Positions 1 through 8,781 of a stretch of 64,000 nucleotides of DNA are shown here, one piece after another. This DNA comes from UBA11403 sp963784615. GTDB taxonomy: Bacteria; Pseudomonadota; Gammaproteobacteria; Legionellales; Legionellaceae. The notes beneath the pieces were generated by a model. It was given only the letters and a program-made list of their open reading frames with translations. It was not told where the DNA came from and did not search any database. The stretch is taken from NCBI GenBank assembly GCA_963784615.1, contig CAWASG010000001.1:124001-188000 (forward strand), given 5' to 3'. The stretch's first letter is position 1, and each line of letters begins with the position of its first letter. A program made the translations under genes and the position numbers.

Positions 1-1439
1 GCTAAAACCCGTTTAAAACCGTCTTCTCTGATGCTGGTGACGGTGGGTCTAATGTACGACTCGATGGATTGAATACTCTCATTGCGGTGAATCATCCCGC
101 GTAAGGTTTCATCAATAGGAATCAGTTCGTAAATACCCATTCTGCCGCGATATCCCAGATTGTTGCAATGCTCGCAACCTTTGGGTTCATATACACTAAG
201 TTTCTTTTTACTCTTATCATCACTTAACCCCATCAGATCGAGTTCGTCAGGTCGAAGCTGATGTTTTGATTTACAACGTTCACACAGTCGCCGAACTAAA
301 CGCTGGGCAAGAAGCCCCACGATACTTGAGGAAATTAAAAAAGATTCAACACCCATATCATGTAAGCGAGTCAGTGAGCCCAGGGCACTGTTCGTATGAA
401 GTGTAGCAAGAACCAAATGGCCGGTTAAACTGGCTTGAACCGCAATTTCCGCAGTTTCTAAATCCCTGATTTCTCCAATCATGACGACATCAGGATCTTG
501 ACGAAGAATAGCACGTAACCCTTTCGCAAACGTCATGCCAACTTTGGAGTTCACTTGCGTTTGACCAATTCCAGGTAGATCATATTCAATGGGGTCTTCA
601 ATGGTTAATATATTACGGCTCACCTGGTTTAGCTCACTTAACATGGCATAAAGCGATGTTGTTTTTCCTGAACCCGTTGGGCCAGTCACTAACAGAATAC
701 CGTGAGGTTGAGAAATGAGGTTTCGAAGGGTTTTTAAAGTTGAATCTGGTGTACCCAGTAATGTTAAATTGAGTTCCACGGCTTGTCGGTCGAGTATACG
801 AAGGACGATACGTTCTCCATGGTTTGAAGGTAAAGTGGAGACACGAACGTCAATATTATTCCCCCCAACGCGTAAGGCAATTCGCCCATCTTGAGGAATT
901 CGCTTTTCAGCAATATCAAGTTTAGCCATGACTTTAACACGAGAAATAACCAGCGGTGCAATTCCACGTTGAATGTCAAGTGACTCTTGGAGCACGCCGT
1001 CAATCCGCATACGCACCAACACACGATCTTCATACGTTTCAATATGAATATCTGAAGCTTTTTGTTGAATGGCTTGTGAAAAAAGGGCATTGAGTAACCG
1101 AATGATGGGGGCTTCATCGTGGTTTTCGAGTAAGTCTTCACTCGTGGGTAATTGGCCAGCTAATTGGGTGAGATCGAAACTGTCATGCATCCCCTCAGCA
1201 GCATCTGAAATAGCCGATTGAGATTGATAGCAATTGGTGAGTTGGCGTTGAAATGTAACAGGGTCAACTTCCAGTAATTGCAAGTTGCGCTGCAGAAAAC
1301 GCTTTATTTCTGAAAACGTAGCGAGAGAAGCCGTGGGAAGATGAGAAATAACCGCACCCTCATCATTGATCTCCGTCATCACCACCCCATGCTTTTTAGC
1401 GAAGGCATAAGGAAGACTTGGGATCTTGCCTTTGTTCAT
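1..1439 (-). CDS. gspE: Type II secretion ATPase GspE (3' part outside window)
   Basis: Cytoplasmic ATPase that powers the type II secretion pseudopilus. Reading the minus strand from ATG at 1437-1439 gives an open frame of about 479 codons that runs off the window edge, so the C-terminus is missing. Visible in order: an N-terminal domain, the Walker A loop GPTGSGKTT, the Asp box and Walker B region (DPDVVMIGEIRD), the His-box segment (TGHLVLATLHTN), and a CxxC...CxxC zinc module (CERC ... CEHC) near residues 385-430. The zinc module is typical of GspE/PilB ATPases. The secretin gspD lies just upstream on the same strand, separated by an inverted-repeat element. That D-E pairing favours GspE over PilB, although the families are close. 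The start is set by the ATG with AGGGGAGTC upstream. Confidence 0.93.
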   Translation of the reverse strand, partial: MNKGKIPSLPYAFAKKHGVVMTEINDEGAVISHLPTASLATFSEIKRFLQRNLQLLEVDPVTFQRQLTNCYQSQSAISDAAEGMHDSFDLTQLAGQLPTSEDLLENHDEAPIIRLLNALFSQAIQQKASDIHIETYEDRVLVRMRIDGVLQESLDIQRGIAPLVISRVKVMAKLDIAEKRIPQDGRIALRVGGNNIDVRVSTLPSNHGERIVLRILDRQAVELNLTLLGTPDSTLKTLRNLISQPHGILLVTGPTGSGKTTSLYAMLSELNQVSRNILTIEDPIEYDLPGIGQTQVNSKVGMTFAKGLRAILRQDPDVVMIGEIRDLETAEIAVQASLTGHLVLATLHTNSALGSLTRLHDMGVESFLISSSIVGLLAQRLVRRLCERCKSKHQLRPDELDLMGLSDDKSKKKLSVYEPKGCEHCNNLGYRGRMGIYELIPIDETLRGMIHRNESIQSIESYIRPTVTSIREDGFKRVL

Positions 1440-1463
1440 ATTAATGACTCCCCTTAATCACGG

Positions 1464-1591
1464 GTAGGTTGGCGAGTAGGTTGGTGCGTAGGTTGGGTTG
1501 AGGCTGGTAAGCCGAAGCCCAACAAAACCATCTGTTTGTTGGGCTTCGCTCTCGCTCAACCCAACCTACGCACCAACCTACGCACCAACCA
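1464..1591. repeat. GTAGGTTGG-family palindromic repeat, copy 1
   Basis: Inverted repeat between gspD and gspE. Tandem 12-bp units of the GTAGGTTGGTGC type flank a core whose right arm is the standard GGGCTTCGCTCTCGCTCAACCC. The left arm differs: where other copies read GCGAGAGC, this one reads GGCTGGTAAGCC, so the centre of the stem no longer pairs fully and a small hairpin sits inside the arm. It lies in the transcribed gap of the gspD-gspE pair. Confidence 0.9.
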
Positions 1592-1612
1592 ACGGCATCT
1601 CCAGCGTTCATG

Positions 1613-3691
1613 CTACTTCATCGCCATGTTGGGTCTTGGCAGAGCAGGGCCGCGGGGAGGGTGATTAAATGGCATGGGCAACTCAGCGGAACGAAGCGGT
1701 TTTAATAGACTGTCTGCATTATGGGGATCATACTCATGCTCGCGTAACATTTCTAATTCAACTTGACGGGTGTCATTGTATTTAGATCCTGTTACGCTCA
1801 AGGCATCGTGTTCGTCTCTTAAGATAGAGGTTTTAATAAAGACCATCAAGACCTTCTTTTCACGCGTTTCGATGTTATGTTGAAATAATCGTCCAATGCC
1901 AGGAATCCTATCTAAAATTGGAACATCAACGGCATCGTTACCTAAACTATCTTGCGTCAAGCCACCCAGTACAACAATATCGCCACTATCCACATGAACA
2001 GACGTTACAATAGCACTAATATTGAACGTGGGCGTCGTCCCTGGATTGATGGTGCTTTCAGCATCAAGTGTATCATTTCCCTGGTCGATTTGTAGTTGAA
2101 TACCGCGACCATGGGTGATTTGGGGTCTTACATATAAATGTAGGGCCACGTTGACCCGATCGAATGTTGTGAAAGGGGTTCCCGCATTTGTTGTTCCATT
2201 ACCATTATTAGGATAGGACGAGGAAGCAATAGAGACCTGTTTTCCTACCAATATTTTAGCTTGTCGGTTATCCAAAACAACGACCGAAGGTGTCGACAAA
2301 ATGTTGGCACGATGCTGGGTCACAAGCGCATAAATTTGTGCCTGAAATTGTTTAATTGTTGTTTTAGAATTAATGATGGCAAATCCCTGAGTGAATTTTG
2401 ACGCCGAGTCGACGCTTCCCCATTCAATCCCTAAACTGTTAACGTCTTTTTTATCAATTTGCGCGACGATGGCTTCAATCAGTAATTGCGCCGGCCGTAT
2501 ATCTAGTTGCGCAATCACGCGCTTTAAAATTCGGATGACAGTGGCTGGGGCATTAATAATCACTGAATTGGTATTGGGCTCGGCAATAATTTGAACGGTC
2601 GGTTTGCTTGAGCCTTCATTTTGATTATTAGCAGCATTCGTTTTCATGCCACCTTCAGGACCTGATGGCGCACTTGGTGGCGCAGAGGCTTGCTGTCCGC
2701 CAGCTTGGTTTCCAACCATACTTGATGCTGGATTAGTGCTATCTAATGCAGGTCTTGTAATCGTACCAATGGTTGTTCCCACCGAGCCGGTAAAATTGGC
2801 CTGGGCAATTCCTGCGAGTATTGGGACGATATCTTCGGCGCGAAGGTAACTTAAATAAATCACTTGCGTATTGCTATTATCCCCATTGGGGTTTCTTCGG
2901 TCCAAGCTGGAGATAATCATCCGATATTTGATGCGCTCCGTTTTAGTTCCGCTAAGTAAGATTGCATTCCCACGATCGTCTGCCGCAATACTGGTTTGAG
3001 TTGAACCAGCGCCAGCATTGGATGGCGTTTTTGCCAAATCTTTAAGTGTATTGACTACATCCATTGCCAATGCGTGATGCAAAGGGACTATATCAATACC
3101 GTTTGCAGATGATGTATCTACTTGGCTAATAATCCGAGAAATTTGCTTAATATTATTGGCCTGACCAGATAATATAATCATGTTGGATGGAGAATAAGCA
3201 GACACGTTGCTAGACTGAGGCATAAGCGGGCGCAATACAGGGACAAGTTGTTCTGCAGGAACGTGCTCGATGGGAATGACCTGGATCATAATATCCTCAC
3301 CGTGAGGAGGGTTTTTCATTTGATTCAGCATATCGGGCGCTTGTGTTTTTGCATCCAGTGCGGGAATAATTTTGATGATATCTCCTGTAGGCACGGCAGC
3401 AAAACCAGTGACTTGCAGCATCGATAAAAACACTTGATACAGTGCTTTGTTTGACATCGGTTTTCCAGAAGAAATCGAAATTTTTCCTTGGACGCGAGGA
3501 TCAATAATAAAATTCTTACCGGTTATTCGGGCAATTTCAGAAATAACCGCTCGGATATCAGCATTTCTAAGATTCCAAATTTTTTCAGAAGAAGCGTTGC
3601 TTGCTTTTGTAGACACAGGCTCGATAACGTTTAATTCCGCAGCATGAAGCAACGACGCCAAAAAAAGTGCAATAAAAACAGCGATTCTCAT
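1613..3691 (-). CDS. gspD: Type II secretion system secretin GspD
   Basis: Outer-membrane secretin that forms the multimeric exit channel of the type II secretion system. The 692-residue product starts with a signal peptide (MRIAVFIALFLASLLHAAE). It continues with an N0 domain (about 40-110), the repeated N1-N3 domains (about 130-400) and the C-terminal secretin domain with the conserved VPILDRIPGIGRLFQ segment near residue 610. A low-complexity stretch rich in Ser, Pro, Gly and Asn at about 315-370 interrupts N3, as in many GspD proteins. It is followed on the same strand by gspE. PilQ, the other secretin in this window, lies in its own pilus operon. That supports the T2SS assignment here. 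Confidence 0.95.
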   Translation of the reverse strand: MRIAVFIALFLASLLHAAELNVIEPVSTKASNASSEKIWNLRNADIRAVISEIARITGKNFIIDPRVQGKISISSGKPMSNKALYQVFLSMLQVTGFAAVPTGDIIKIIPALDAKTQAPDMLNQMKNPPHGEDIMIQVIPIEHVPAEQLVPVLRPLMPQSSNVSAYSPSNMIILSGQANNIKQISRIISQVDTSSANGIDIVPLHHALAMDVVNTLKDLAKTPSNAGAGSTQTSIAADDRGNAILLSGTKTERIKYRMIISSLDRRNPNGDNSNTQVIYLSYLRAEDIVPILAGIAQANFTGSVGTTIGTITRPALDSTNPASSMVGNQAGGQQASAPPSAPSGPEGGMKTNAANNQNEGSSKPTVQIIAEPNTNSVIINAPATVIRILKRVIAQLDIRPAQLLIEAIVAQIDKKDVNSLGIEWGSVDSASKFTQGFAIINSKTTIKQFQAQIYALVTQHRANILSTPSVVVLDNRQAKILVGKQVSIASSSYPNNGNGTTNAGTPFTTFDRVNVALHLYVRPQITHGRGIQLQIDQGNDTLDAESTINPGTTPTFNISAIVTSVHVDSGDIVVLGGLTQDSLGNDAVDVPILDRIPGIGRLFQHNIETREKKVLMVFIKTSILRDEHDALSVTGSKYNDTRQVELEMLREHEYDPHNADSLLKPLRSAELPMPFNHPPRGPALPRPNMAMK

Positions 3692-3827
3692 TTAAAAACC
3701 GGTGAGTAATAAGTAAAGTTATCATAGCGAACTTCTAGACGTTACAACAGATGTTTTTTATAAAAATCGGAAGAATATATTACAAATATTGAGTATAGTG
3801 AATTGTCATCATAACTTAAGGACAACT

Positions 3828-4529
3828 ATGTTAAGGAAAATATCTTTAGTCAGCTCTATCTTAATTCTCTCAGCTACATCCTCTCATGCTGGTTTTTATA
3901 TTGGCGCTAGCGTGGGTCCAGAAGGCGCTTCTTTTAGTCAACGTTCTCATGTTGTTGGGCAAGGACAAGGGGCTTTAAATTTCAATGTGAGAGCAACCAC
4001 TCATTTTTCGGGAACGGGTGTATTTGGGTCATTATTTGGCGGTTATGCTTGGATTCATCATCAATATTATTTTGCGGGAGAATTCAACGGCAATATCAGC
4101 TCGGTGAAATATAATCTAACAAATGATGAGTATATTCATCACAATTTTGCTAAGACTTATTTTACGATGAAAAATAGCGAAGGGATCAGTGTGTTACCCG
4201 GTATTTTTCTTTCAGAAGCGACGTTATTTTATGGTCGATTTGGTTATAGCAATGGCCACTTAAAAATTGTTGAAGGCGCCGATCCCTCTATCAAAAATTT
4301 TAGTACGAGTGTACCCGGTATTCGTTATGGGGTTGGTGTTAGACAAAATTTGACTCCACGATGGTCAATCATGCTCGACTATAGTCAGATAAATTACCGT
4401 CACGTGCATTCGTTTACGTTTGATCCGATTGGAAAGGTTACCAAAACTACGAACATTACTCCGAATACAGCACAACTTGGATTGGGTGTTCTCTATAAGT
4501 TCGACCAACCAGCGGCGTATGTCAAGTAG
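3828..4529 (+). CDS. Small outer-membrane beta-barrel protein
   Basis: A 233-residue predicted outer-membrane protein. It begins with a clear Sec signal peptide (MLRKISLVSSILILSATSSHA), followed by GFYIGASVG and alternating aromatic/Gly-rich strands typical of an 8-stranded barrel (for example FGSLFGGYAW, YGRFGYSNGHLKI, RYGVGVRQNLTPRW). The frame is open back to a TTG at 3789, but the ATG at 3828 is preferred because the signal peptide starts there and AAGGACA precedes it. The barrel end (LGLGVLYKF) is followed by an eight-residue tail (DQPAAYVK). Such proteins are common in Legionella and Coxiella relatives, but the substrate or role cannot be told from sequence. It is transcribed divergently from gspD. 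Confidence 0.8.
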   Translation: MLRKISLVSSILILSATSSHAGFYIGASVGPEGASFSQRSHVVGQGQGALNFNVRATTHFSGTGVFGSLFGGYAWIHHQYYFAGEFNGNISSVKYNLTNDEYIHHNFAKTYFTMKNSEGISVLPGIFLSEATLFYGRFGYSNGHLKIVEGADPSIKNFSTSVPGIRYGVGVRQNLTPRWSIMLDYSQINYRHVHSFTFDPIGKVTKTTNITPNTAQLGLGVLYKFDQPAAYVK

Positions 4530-4554
4530 CTTATAATTTTGGCAATGGTGCACT

Positions 4555-4576
4555 AAAAAAGAGTCATGAAAGACTC
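4555..4576 (-). terminator. Rho-independent terminator of the tRNA-Met transcript
   Basis: Read on the minus strand: GAGTC, a 6-nt loop, GACTC, then six T residues. It lies 57 bp past the 3' end of tRNA-Met, with no T-tract for the plus-strand gene, so it most likely ends the tRNA transcript. Confidence 0.65.
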
Positions 4577-4632
4577 GATTTACATGGTTTGGTAATAAAT
4601 AGATTAGGAGTATTATACGATTGGGATGTTAA

Positions 4633-4709
4633 TGGTAGCTATGGGTGGGCTCGAACCACCGACCTCGTCATTATGAGTGCCGAGCTCTAACCAACTGAGC
4701 TACATAGCC
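4633..4709 (-). tRNA. Elongator tRNA-Met (CAT)
   Basis: The minus strand folds into a full cloverleaf of 77 nt including an encoded CCA. The acceptor stem is GGCTATG pairing with CATAGCT, the D loop is AGCTCAGTTGGTTAGAGC, the anticodon loop is CTCATAA with CAT, and the T arm is GGTTCGAGCC. The overall sequence closely follows E. coli metT/metU elongator tRNA-Met. Position 1:72 is a G:U wobble rather than G:C. The absence of three G:C pairs at the base of the anticodon stem rules out initiator tRNA. Confidence 0.95.
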
Positions 4710-4777
4710 ACAAGCGGGAGTAATTGTGCCGTTTTTATGAGGTGTTGTTAATCTATTTTATTAAATAACACTCCGAT

Positions 4778-5248
4778 CTATGTTATAGCTAAAGCATGCG
4801 CTTGGCTAGGTGGCGTAGATTCTATGATATCGCTGGTTATAGCCTCATCAGGCCGATAATTAAATAATCCGAACCCCCCAGTAAGAACGGTTGTCACTCC
4901 AACAGCGGCTACAACGGTACCAACACTGGCGGCACTTATTAAAACAATTAAACCTAATGCAACAACAGCAATGCCTACTGCAGTGACAAAACCAAAAATG
5001 ATCCGCATTTTAAGAGCAAATTGACCTGCTTCATCACTCACATCCGACCAGTTAACATTATTCGCAAGAAATAAATCTGTTTCCTCTCTGGCATTGGGGT
5101 CTATTACTTCTCCCTGCTCGTTTTTTTCATAAACGGTGACGTTTAATTGCCATCTAAATGCGGTTTTTAAGAGCTCTAGTTCATCCGAAGTGTTCTGGAT
5201 CGAATCCAGTGCTTGGAGAAAAGTTGTGGTTTCTGAATATGTTGTCAT
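4778..5248 (-). CDS. Uncharacterised membrane protein with Gly/Ala-rich hydrophobic hairpin
   Basis: A 156-residue protein I do not recognise. The first 80 residues are soluble and acidic. Residues about 83-130 form two adjacent hydrophobic segments rich in Gly, Ala and Val (IIFGFVTAVGIAVVALGLIV, then a TVVAAVGVTTVLTGG stretch). This is probably a membrane hairpin. A short polar C-terminal tail of about 25 residues follows (NYRPDEAITSD...). There is no signal peptide, and no strong Shine-Dalgarno precedes the ATG at 5246-5248. It stands alone between the tRNA gene and a divergent small lipoprotein. Short proteins with a soluble N-part and a central hydrophobic hairpin occur among Dot/Icm substrates of Legionellales, but nothing here proves secretion. 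Confidence 0.55.
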   Translation of the reverse strand: MTTYSETTTFLQALDSIQNTSDELELLKTAFRWQLNVTVYEKNEQGEVIDPNAREETDLFLANNVNWSDVSDEAGQFALKMRIIFGFVTAVGIAVVALGLIVLISAASVGTVVAAVGVTTVLTGGFGLFNYRPDEAITSDIIESTPPSQAHALAIT

Positions 5249-5351
5249 ACCATGATGACGTAGCTGGGGAAGTTACCACGTATCTAATTTTTATTGCTAT
5301 GATTTAAGTAAGGTTAATACATTAAATGAAAAATTAAGAAGGAACGCAATA

Positions 5352-5510
5352 ATGAAGCGAGCACTTATTTCAATTGTCTTGGCTGGAACAGTTTTAGTGA
5401 TATGCGGTTGTGCTCGTAGTTCAATTCCATGTACTGGTATGAATACTAGAACCATTTTAGGTATGTGTAATACATGTGGTTATGATTATAACCCTTGGTA
5501 TTTCGGCTGA
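5352..5510 (+). CDS. Small cysteine-containing lipoprotein (52 aa)
   Basis: An ORF of 52 codons beginning MKRALISIVLAGTVLVICGC. It has a short basic N-terminus, a hydrophobic core and a lipobox ending ICGC, with the lipid-bearing Cys at position 20. AAGAAGGAACGC precedes the ATG at good spacing. The mature part is only about 33 residues and has three further cysteines, two of them in a CxxCG arrangement (NTCGYDYNPWYFG). I recognise no family. It is divergent from the membrane-hairpin gene, and the 5524-5630 palindrome begins 13 bp after its stop. Start, ribosome site and lipobox agree, so it is probably expressed. Confidence 0.6.
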   Translation: MKRALISIVLAGTVLVICGCARSSIPCTGMNTRTILGMCNTCGYDYNPWYFG

Positions 5511-5523
5511 TTGAATTAACTTC

Positions 5524-5630
5524 TCAACTGCTCCACTCCCTAACGGTCGTGGCTCGGATTCCGGTAGCGACGCGAAATTCGAATGTGACTCGGAATCCGA
5601 GCCACGACCGTTAGGGAGTGGACCAGTTGA
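5524..5630. repeat. Long inverted repeat, CCACTCCCTAACGGTCG family, copy 1
   Basis: Arms 5524-5563 and 5591-5630 pair over 40 bp with one mismatch around a 27-bp loop. The second copy (20529-20616) has the same arm sequence in the opposite arm order. It sits between the small lipoprotein and the convergent degP-type gene. There is no T-tract. Confidence 0.92.
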
Positions 5631-5643
5631 ATCATAGCGCTGT

Positions 5644-7005
5644 CTAAATAATCAGTATAAACAACGCGCCCGCTCCGCGAATAACTTGTATCAACAGTTG
5701 TTCTTTTACCTGGTGTGCAATATCCTGCAAGGCTTTGGTATCTGCTGTTGGTTTATTATTGGCAGAGATAATGATGTCGCCGGGTCGTAAGCCCGCTCTC
5801 CATCCCGCACTGTTTTCACTCGCGCCAATAATTTGTACGCCGTTGATATGACCGTGCATGGGCGAATCTTGTTCGAAATTATGGAGTGCAAGGCCGAATA
5901 AAAACGGATTATTGGATTGAAGTTGTTGTTCATGTTTTTTGATATCCGTAACGACAACGCGCAATTTAAGTTCACGTCCATTACGATTGACCGTCATATT
6001 CGCGTCACTGCCGACGCGTAAAAGGCTGATGGTTGTTTTCACCTGCGTTGCTTGTGTGATTTTGGTGTCATTGATTTGTGTAATAATATCGCCCGCTTTG
6101 AGTCCAGCTTTTTCTGCAGGAGATTCTTCATTCACCTGAGAGACCAACGCACCCAGAAACGTGTTCGGGTAGCCCATGGCTTGAGCGAGTTCTGGTGTTA
6201 GGTATTGAACGAAAATTCCCATTAATCCGCGGTGAACAGATCCGAATTTAATGATTTGCTGGGCAACGTCTTTGGCCATATTAATAGGAATAGCAAACCC
6301 AATGCCAACATTTCCGCCGTAGGGTGATAGAATAGCGGTGTTGATGCCAATTAATTCGCCTTTTGCATTCACCAAAGCACCACCTGAGTTGCCTGGGTTA
6401 ATGGCGGCATCCGTTTGAATGAAGTTTTCGATGCCTTCAATGTTTAAATCACTGCGCATCATGGCGCTTACGATACCGAAGGTTGCTGATTGGCTGTTTC
6501 CAAAACTATTGAGACCGAATGGGTTGCCAATAGCGATAACAAAGTCCCCAACTTGAAGTTTATCTGAATCTCCAATCGGTAGGCTTTTCAACTCCTTTGC
6601 TTCTACTTTAAGAACCGCAACGTCTGTGTCACTGTCTGAACCAACTAACTTCGCTTTTAAACGACGACCATCATTCAATGTAACTGTGATTAATTGAGCA
6701 TTCCGTATTACATGATCATTGGTGATGATGACGCCATTTTGAGGATCAATGATAACGCCCGAGCCAATACTTTGAAATTTACGGGATTTTTCAGTGGCTG
6801 TTGGGACTTCATTTTCTGTAGCAGCAGCTCCCGAAGCGGACATAACACCTTGTACCGCAACATTAACAATAGCCGGCATTGCGCTCTTTAGCACCGGAGC
6901 AAGAGAGGGAATTTCAGGGGTTGGCTGAGCATGGGAAGAAAACGACAGGGTTAATGATAAAATGACTGCAGATAAGCTGTATCCAGTGCGTATTGAAGTG
7001 ATCAT
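5644..7005 (-). CDS. degP: Periplasmic DegP/DegQ-family serine protease (HtrA)
   Basis: Trypsin-fold protease and chaperone that handles misfolded envelope proteins in the periplasm. With the ATG at 7003-7005 the product is 453 residues with a signal peptide (cleavage near SSHA-QP). The catalytic triad is visible: H98 in TNDHV, D128 in SDTDVAVLK and S207 in NPGNSGGAL. Two PDZ domains follow (about 265-350 and 370-450). The frame extends 19 codons upstream, but CAGGAAAATAAAC before the chosen ATG and the signal peptide favour this start. DegP and DegQ cannot be separated by motif alone. It lies 68 bp downstream of pgeF on the same strand and is probably in the miaB-rluD-pgeF transcript. Confidence 0.92.
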   Translation of the reverse strand: MITSIRTGYSLSAVILSLTLSFSSHAQPTPEIPSLAPVLKSAMPAIVNVAVQGVMSASGAAATENEVPTATEKSRKFQSIGSGVIIDPQNGVIITNDHVIRNAQLITVTLNDGRRLKAKLVGSDSDTDVAVLKVEAKELKSLPIGDSDKLQVGDFVIAIGNPFGLNSFGNSQSATFGIVSAMMRSDLNIEGIENFIQTDAAINPGNSGGALVNAKGELIGINTAILSPYGGNVGIGFAIPINMAKDVAQQIIKFGSVHRGLMGIFVQYLTPELAQAMGYPNTFLGALVSQVNEESPAEKAGLKAGDIITQINDTKITQATQVKTTISLLRVGSDANMTVNRNGRELKLRVVVTDIKKHEQQLQSNNPFLFGLALHNFEQDSPMHGHINGVQIIGASENSAGWRAGLRPGDIIISANNKPTADTKALQDIAHQVKEQLLIQVIRGAGALFILII

Positions 7006-7037
7006 GTTTATTTTCCTGTAATGTCGTGATGATTCAG

Positions 7038-7052
7038 AGTAACCCAACCTAC
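7038..7052. repeat. Solo arm of GTAGGTTGG-family repeat
   Basis: ACCCAACCTAC, one arm of the main repeat family, sits in the pgeF-degP gap without a partner arm. Confidence 0.45.
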
Positions 7053-7073
7053 ACATGCTCATGGTAAAACATC

Positions 7074-7826
7074 TTAAACTTCACCATTAAACCATATTAA
7101 AGTAACTATTCTACCCGTTTGTTTTTCGTGGCGATAGGAGTAGTACTTATTTTTAGTGTTATTTTCATTCTTTGTTTCAAAAGTGCATTGTTTGGATTGA
7201 TATACCTGGTTCACACCGAGGTGCTTGAATATCATCTCTGCCATTTCTGGAAGGTTGGCGTAAAGTCGTTGCTGATGATATTGAAAGGCAGGCTTTGTGA
7301 AAGGGTATTTGTCTGTGAAAATTCGTTGTACTTCGTCACCTGTTTCATAGCAACGTTGGCAAATAGCCGGACCTACCCATGCAATCAAATTAGATGGGGC
7401 GGAATGCATTTGATGCAAAGTTGACTCAATAATACCATTTGCAAGACCCCGCCAGCCAGCATGAATGGCCGCGATTTCAGTGCCTTGATGATTGGTAATG
7501 ACAATAGGGAGGCAATCTGCTGTCATGATTGCCAGTACAGTATTAGGTTGTCGCGTGACTGCTGCATCTGCAAGACGATTCGGGTCATTTTCGATGACAA
7601 CGCAGCGATTGGTATGCGTTTGTTCGAGCCACTCAGGCATAGAGGGAAGATTAAGTGTTTCAATGAGCATACGACGGTTATGGTGAACATCTTGCTCATC
7701 ATCGCCGACATGCAGTGCTAAATTATTGTCGTCATAAGGCGGGCGGCTGATCCCGCCGGAACGGGTTGTCGTCAGCGCAAAGACATTTTTGGGTGCGAGC
7801 CACTGAGCATTAAGAAAATCCAACAT
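7074..7826 (-). CDS. pgeF: Laccase-domain protein PgeF (YfiH family)
   Basis: A 250-residue member of the YfiH/laccase-domain family. Members act as purine nucleosidases/oxidases, and E. coli PgeF was reported to edit peptidoglycan composition. The family's metal ligands are visible: H71 (LEQTHTNRC), C105 (MTADCLPI) and H122 (AAIHAGWRG). The frame is open further upstream. The ATG at 7824-7826 is preferred because GGATGCTC precedes it and its N-terminus (MLDFLNAQWLAPKNVFALTTTRSGG) matches the family length; it overlaps the end of rluD by 17 bp. Gene order rluD-pgeF is conserved in gammaproteobacteria, which supports both calls. Confidence 0.9.
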   Translation of the reverse strand: MLDFLNAQWLAPKNVFALTTTRSGGISRPPYDDNNLALHVGDDEQDVHHNRRMLIETLNLPSMPEWLEQTHTNRCVVIENDPNRLADAAVTRQPNTVLAIMTADCLPIVITNHQGTEIAAIHAGWRGLANGIIESTLHQMHSAPSNLIAWVGPAICQRCYETGDEVQRIFTDKYPFTKPAFQYHQQRLYANLPEMAEMIFKHLGVNQVYQSKQCTFETKNENNTKNKYYSYRHEKQTGRIVTLIWFNGEV

Positions 7827-8781
7827 GAGCATCCAAAAGTGATAAGAGCGAGTTGAAATCATCCGGCAAAGGAGCCTCAACGGTCAATTCTTCGTGTGTG
7901 AAAGGGTGTATAAACGAGAGTTTCCACGCATGAAGTGCTTGGCGTTTTAGGTCTTGAAGGGCTTGTTGTAAACCTTCACTGGCGCCGGCGGGTATTCGAA
8001 GACGAGGGTGTCCATAGAGTGGGTCACCTAAAACCGGATGCTTAATGTGCGCCATGTGTACACGAATTTGGTGGGTTCGACCCGTTAATAACGTAACTTC
8101 CAACAATGAAAAGTCATGGTATGATTTTTTAATGCGGTAGTCTGTAATTGCGACTCGGCCATCTATAACAACCGCTTTTTTCAACCGATTTCGTGGGTGC
8201 CGGCCATAACCGGTCTCAATACGACTACCTGCAATCACATGTCCATAGACCAGTGCGATGTAATGACGGTGGATCTCACGAGCCTGCATCATGCGTGTCA
8301 ATTGATTATAAGCAGGCAGTGTTTTGGCGACCAATAATAAGCCCGTTGTGTCTTTATCGAGTCGATGAATAATTCCGGCACGAGGAAGATTGCTGAGCTC
8401 TGGGCAATAATGCAGTAACGCATTGACCAAGGTATGGCACGGATTGCCTGCACCAGGATGAACGACAATTCCCGCTGGTTTATTGACAATGAAGAGGTGC
8501 TCATCTTCATAGGCAATAGTGAGTGGAATGTTTTCTGGGGCATCGTTTTCAGATAACGCATGTAGCGATGTTAAATCAACATTAACCTGGATTGAGTCGC
8601 CAGAGAACACTTTGTCTTTTGGCTTGATTGGACGTTGATCGAGCGTAATTTGGCCGCTCTTGAGCCAAGTGGTCAGTTGTGATCTGGAATAATCGGGAAA
8701 TAATTTCGCCAATACCACATCCATTCGCAGGCCATGCAATTCAGCAGGGACAGTCGTTTCAGTATTAAATAAATTTGTCAT
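7810..8781 (-). CDS. rluD: 23S rRNA pseudouridine synthase RluD
   Basis: Isomerises uridines 1911, 1915 and 1917 in helix 69 of 23S rRNA, a step needed for normal ribosome maturation. The 323-residue protein has an N-terminal S4 RNA-binding domain (about 15-75) and the RluA-type catalytic domain. The catalytic Asp142 lies in HRLDKDTTGLLL, followed by RTHQIRVHMAH. The length matches E. coli RluD (326). The start codon overlaps the miaB stop by one base (TGATG), and the end overlaps pgeF, so the three genes are translationally coupled. RluA and RluC are shorter or lack this neighbourhood, so RluD is preferred. Confidence 0.94.
   Translation of the reverse strand: MTNLFNTETTVPAELHGLRMDVVLAKLFPDYSRSQLTTWLKSGQITLDQRPIKPKDKVFSGDSIQVNVDLTSLHALSENDAPENIPLTIAYEDEHLFIVNKPAGIVVHPGAGNPCHTLVNALLHYCPELSNLPRAGIIHRLDKDTTGLLLVAKTLPAYNQLTRMMQAREIHRHYIALVYGHVIAGSRIETGYGRHPRNRLKKAVVIDGRVAITDYRIKKSYHDFSLLEVTLLTGRTHQIRVHMAHIKHPVLGDPLYGHPRLRIPAGASEGLQQALQDLKRQALHAWKLSFIHPFTHEELTVEAPLPDDFNSLLSLLDAHVGFS

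Noticed and set aside
764..1141. Minus-strand 125-codon ORF
   Set aside because: It is an alternative frame inside gspE, whose own frame holds all the ATPase motifs.
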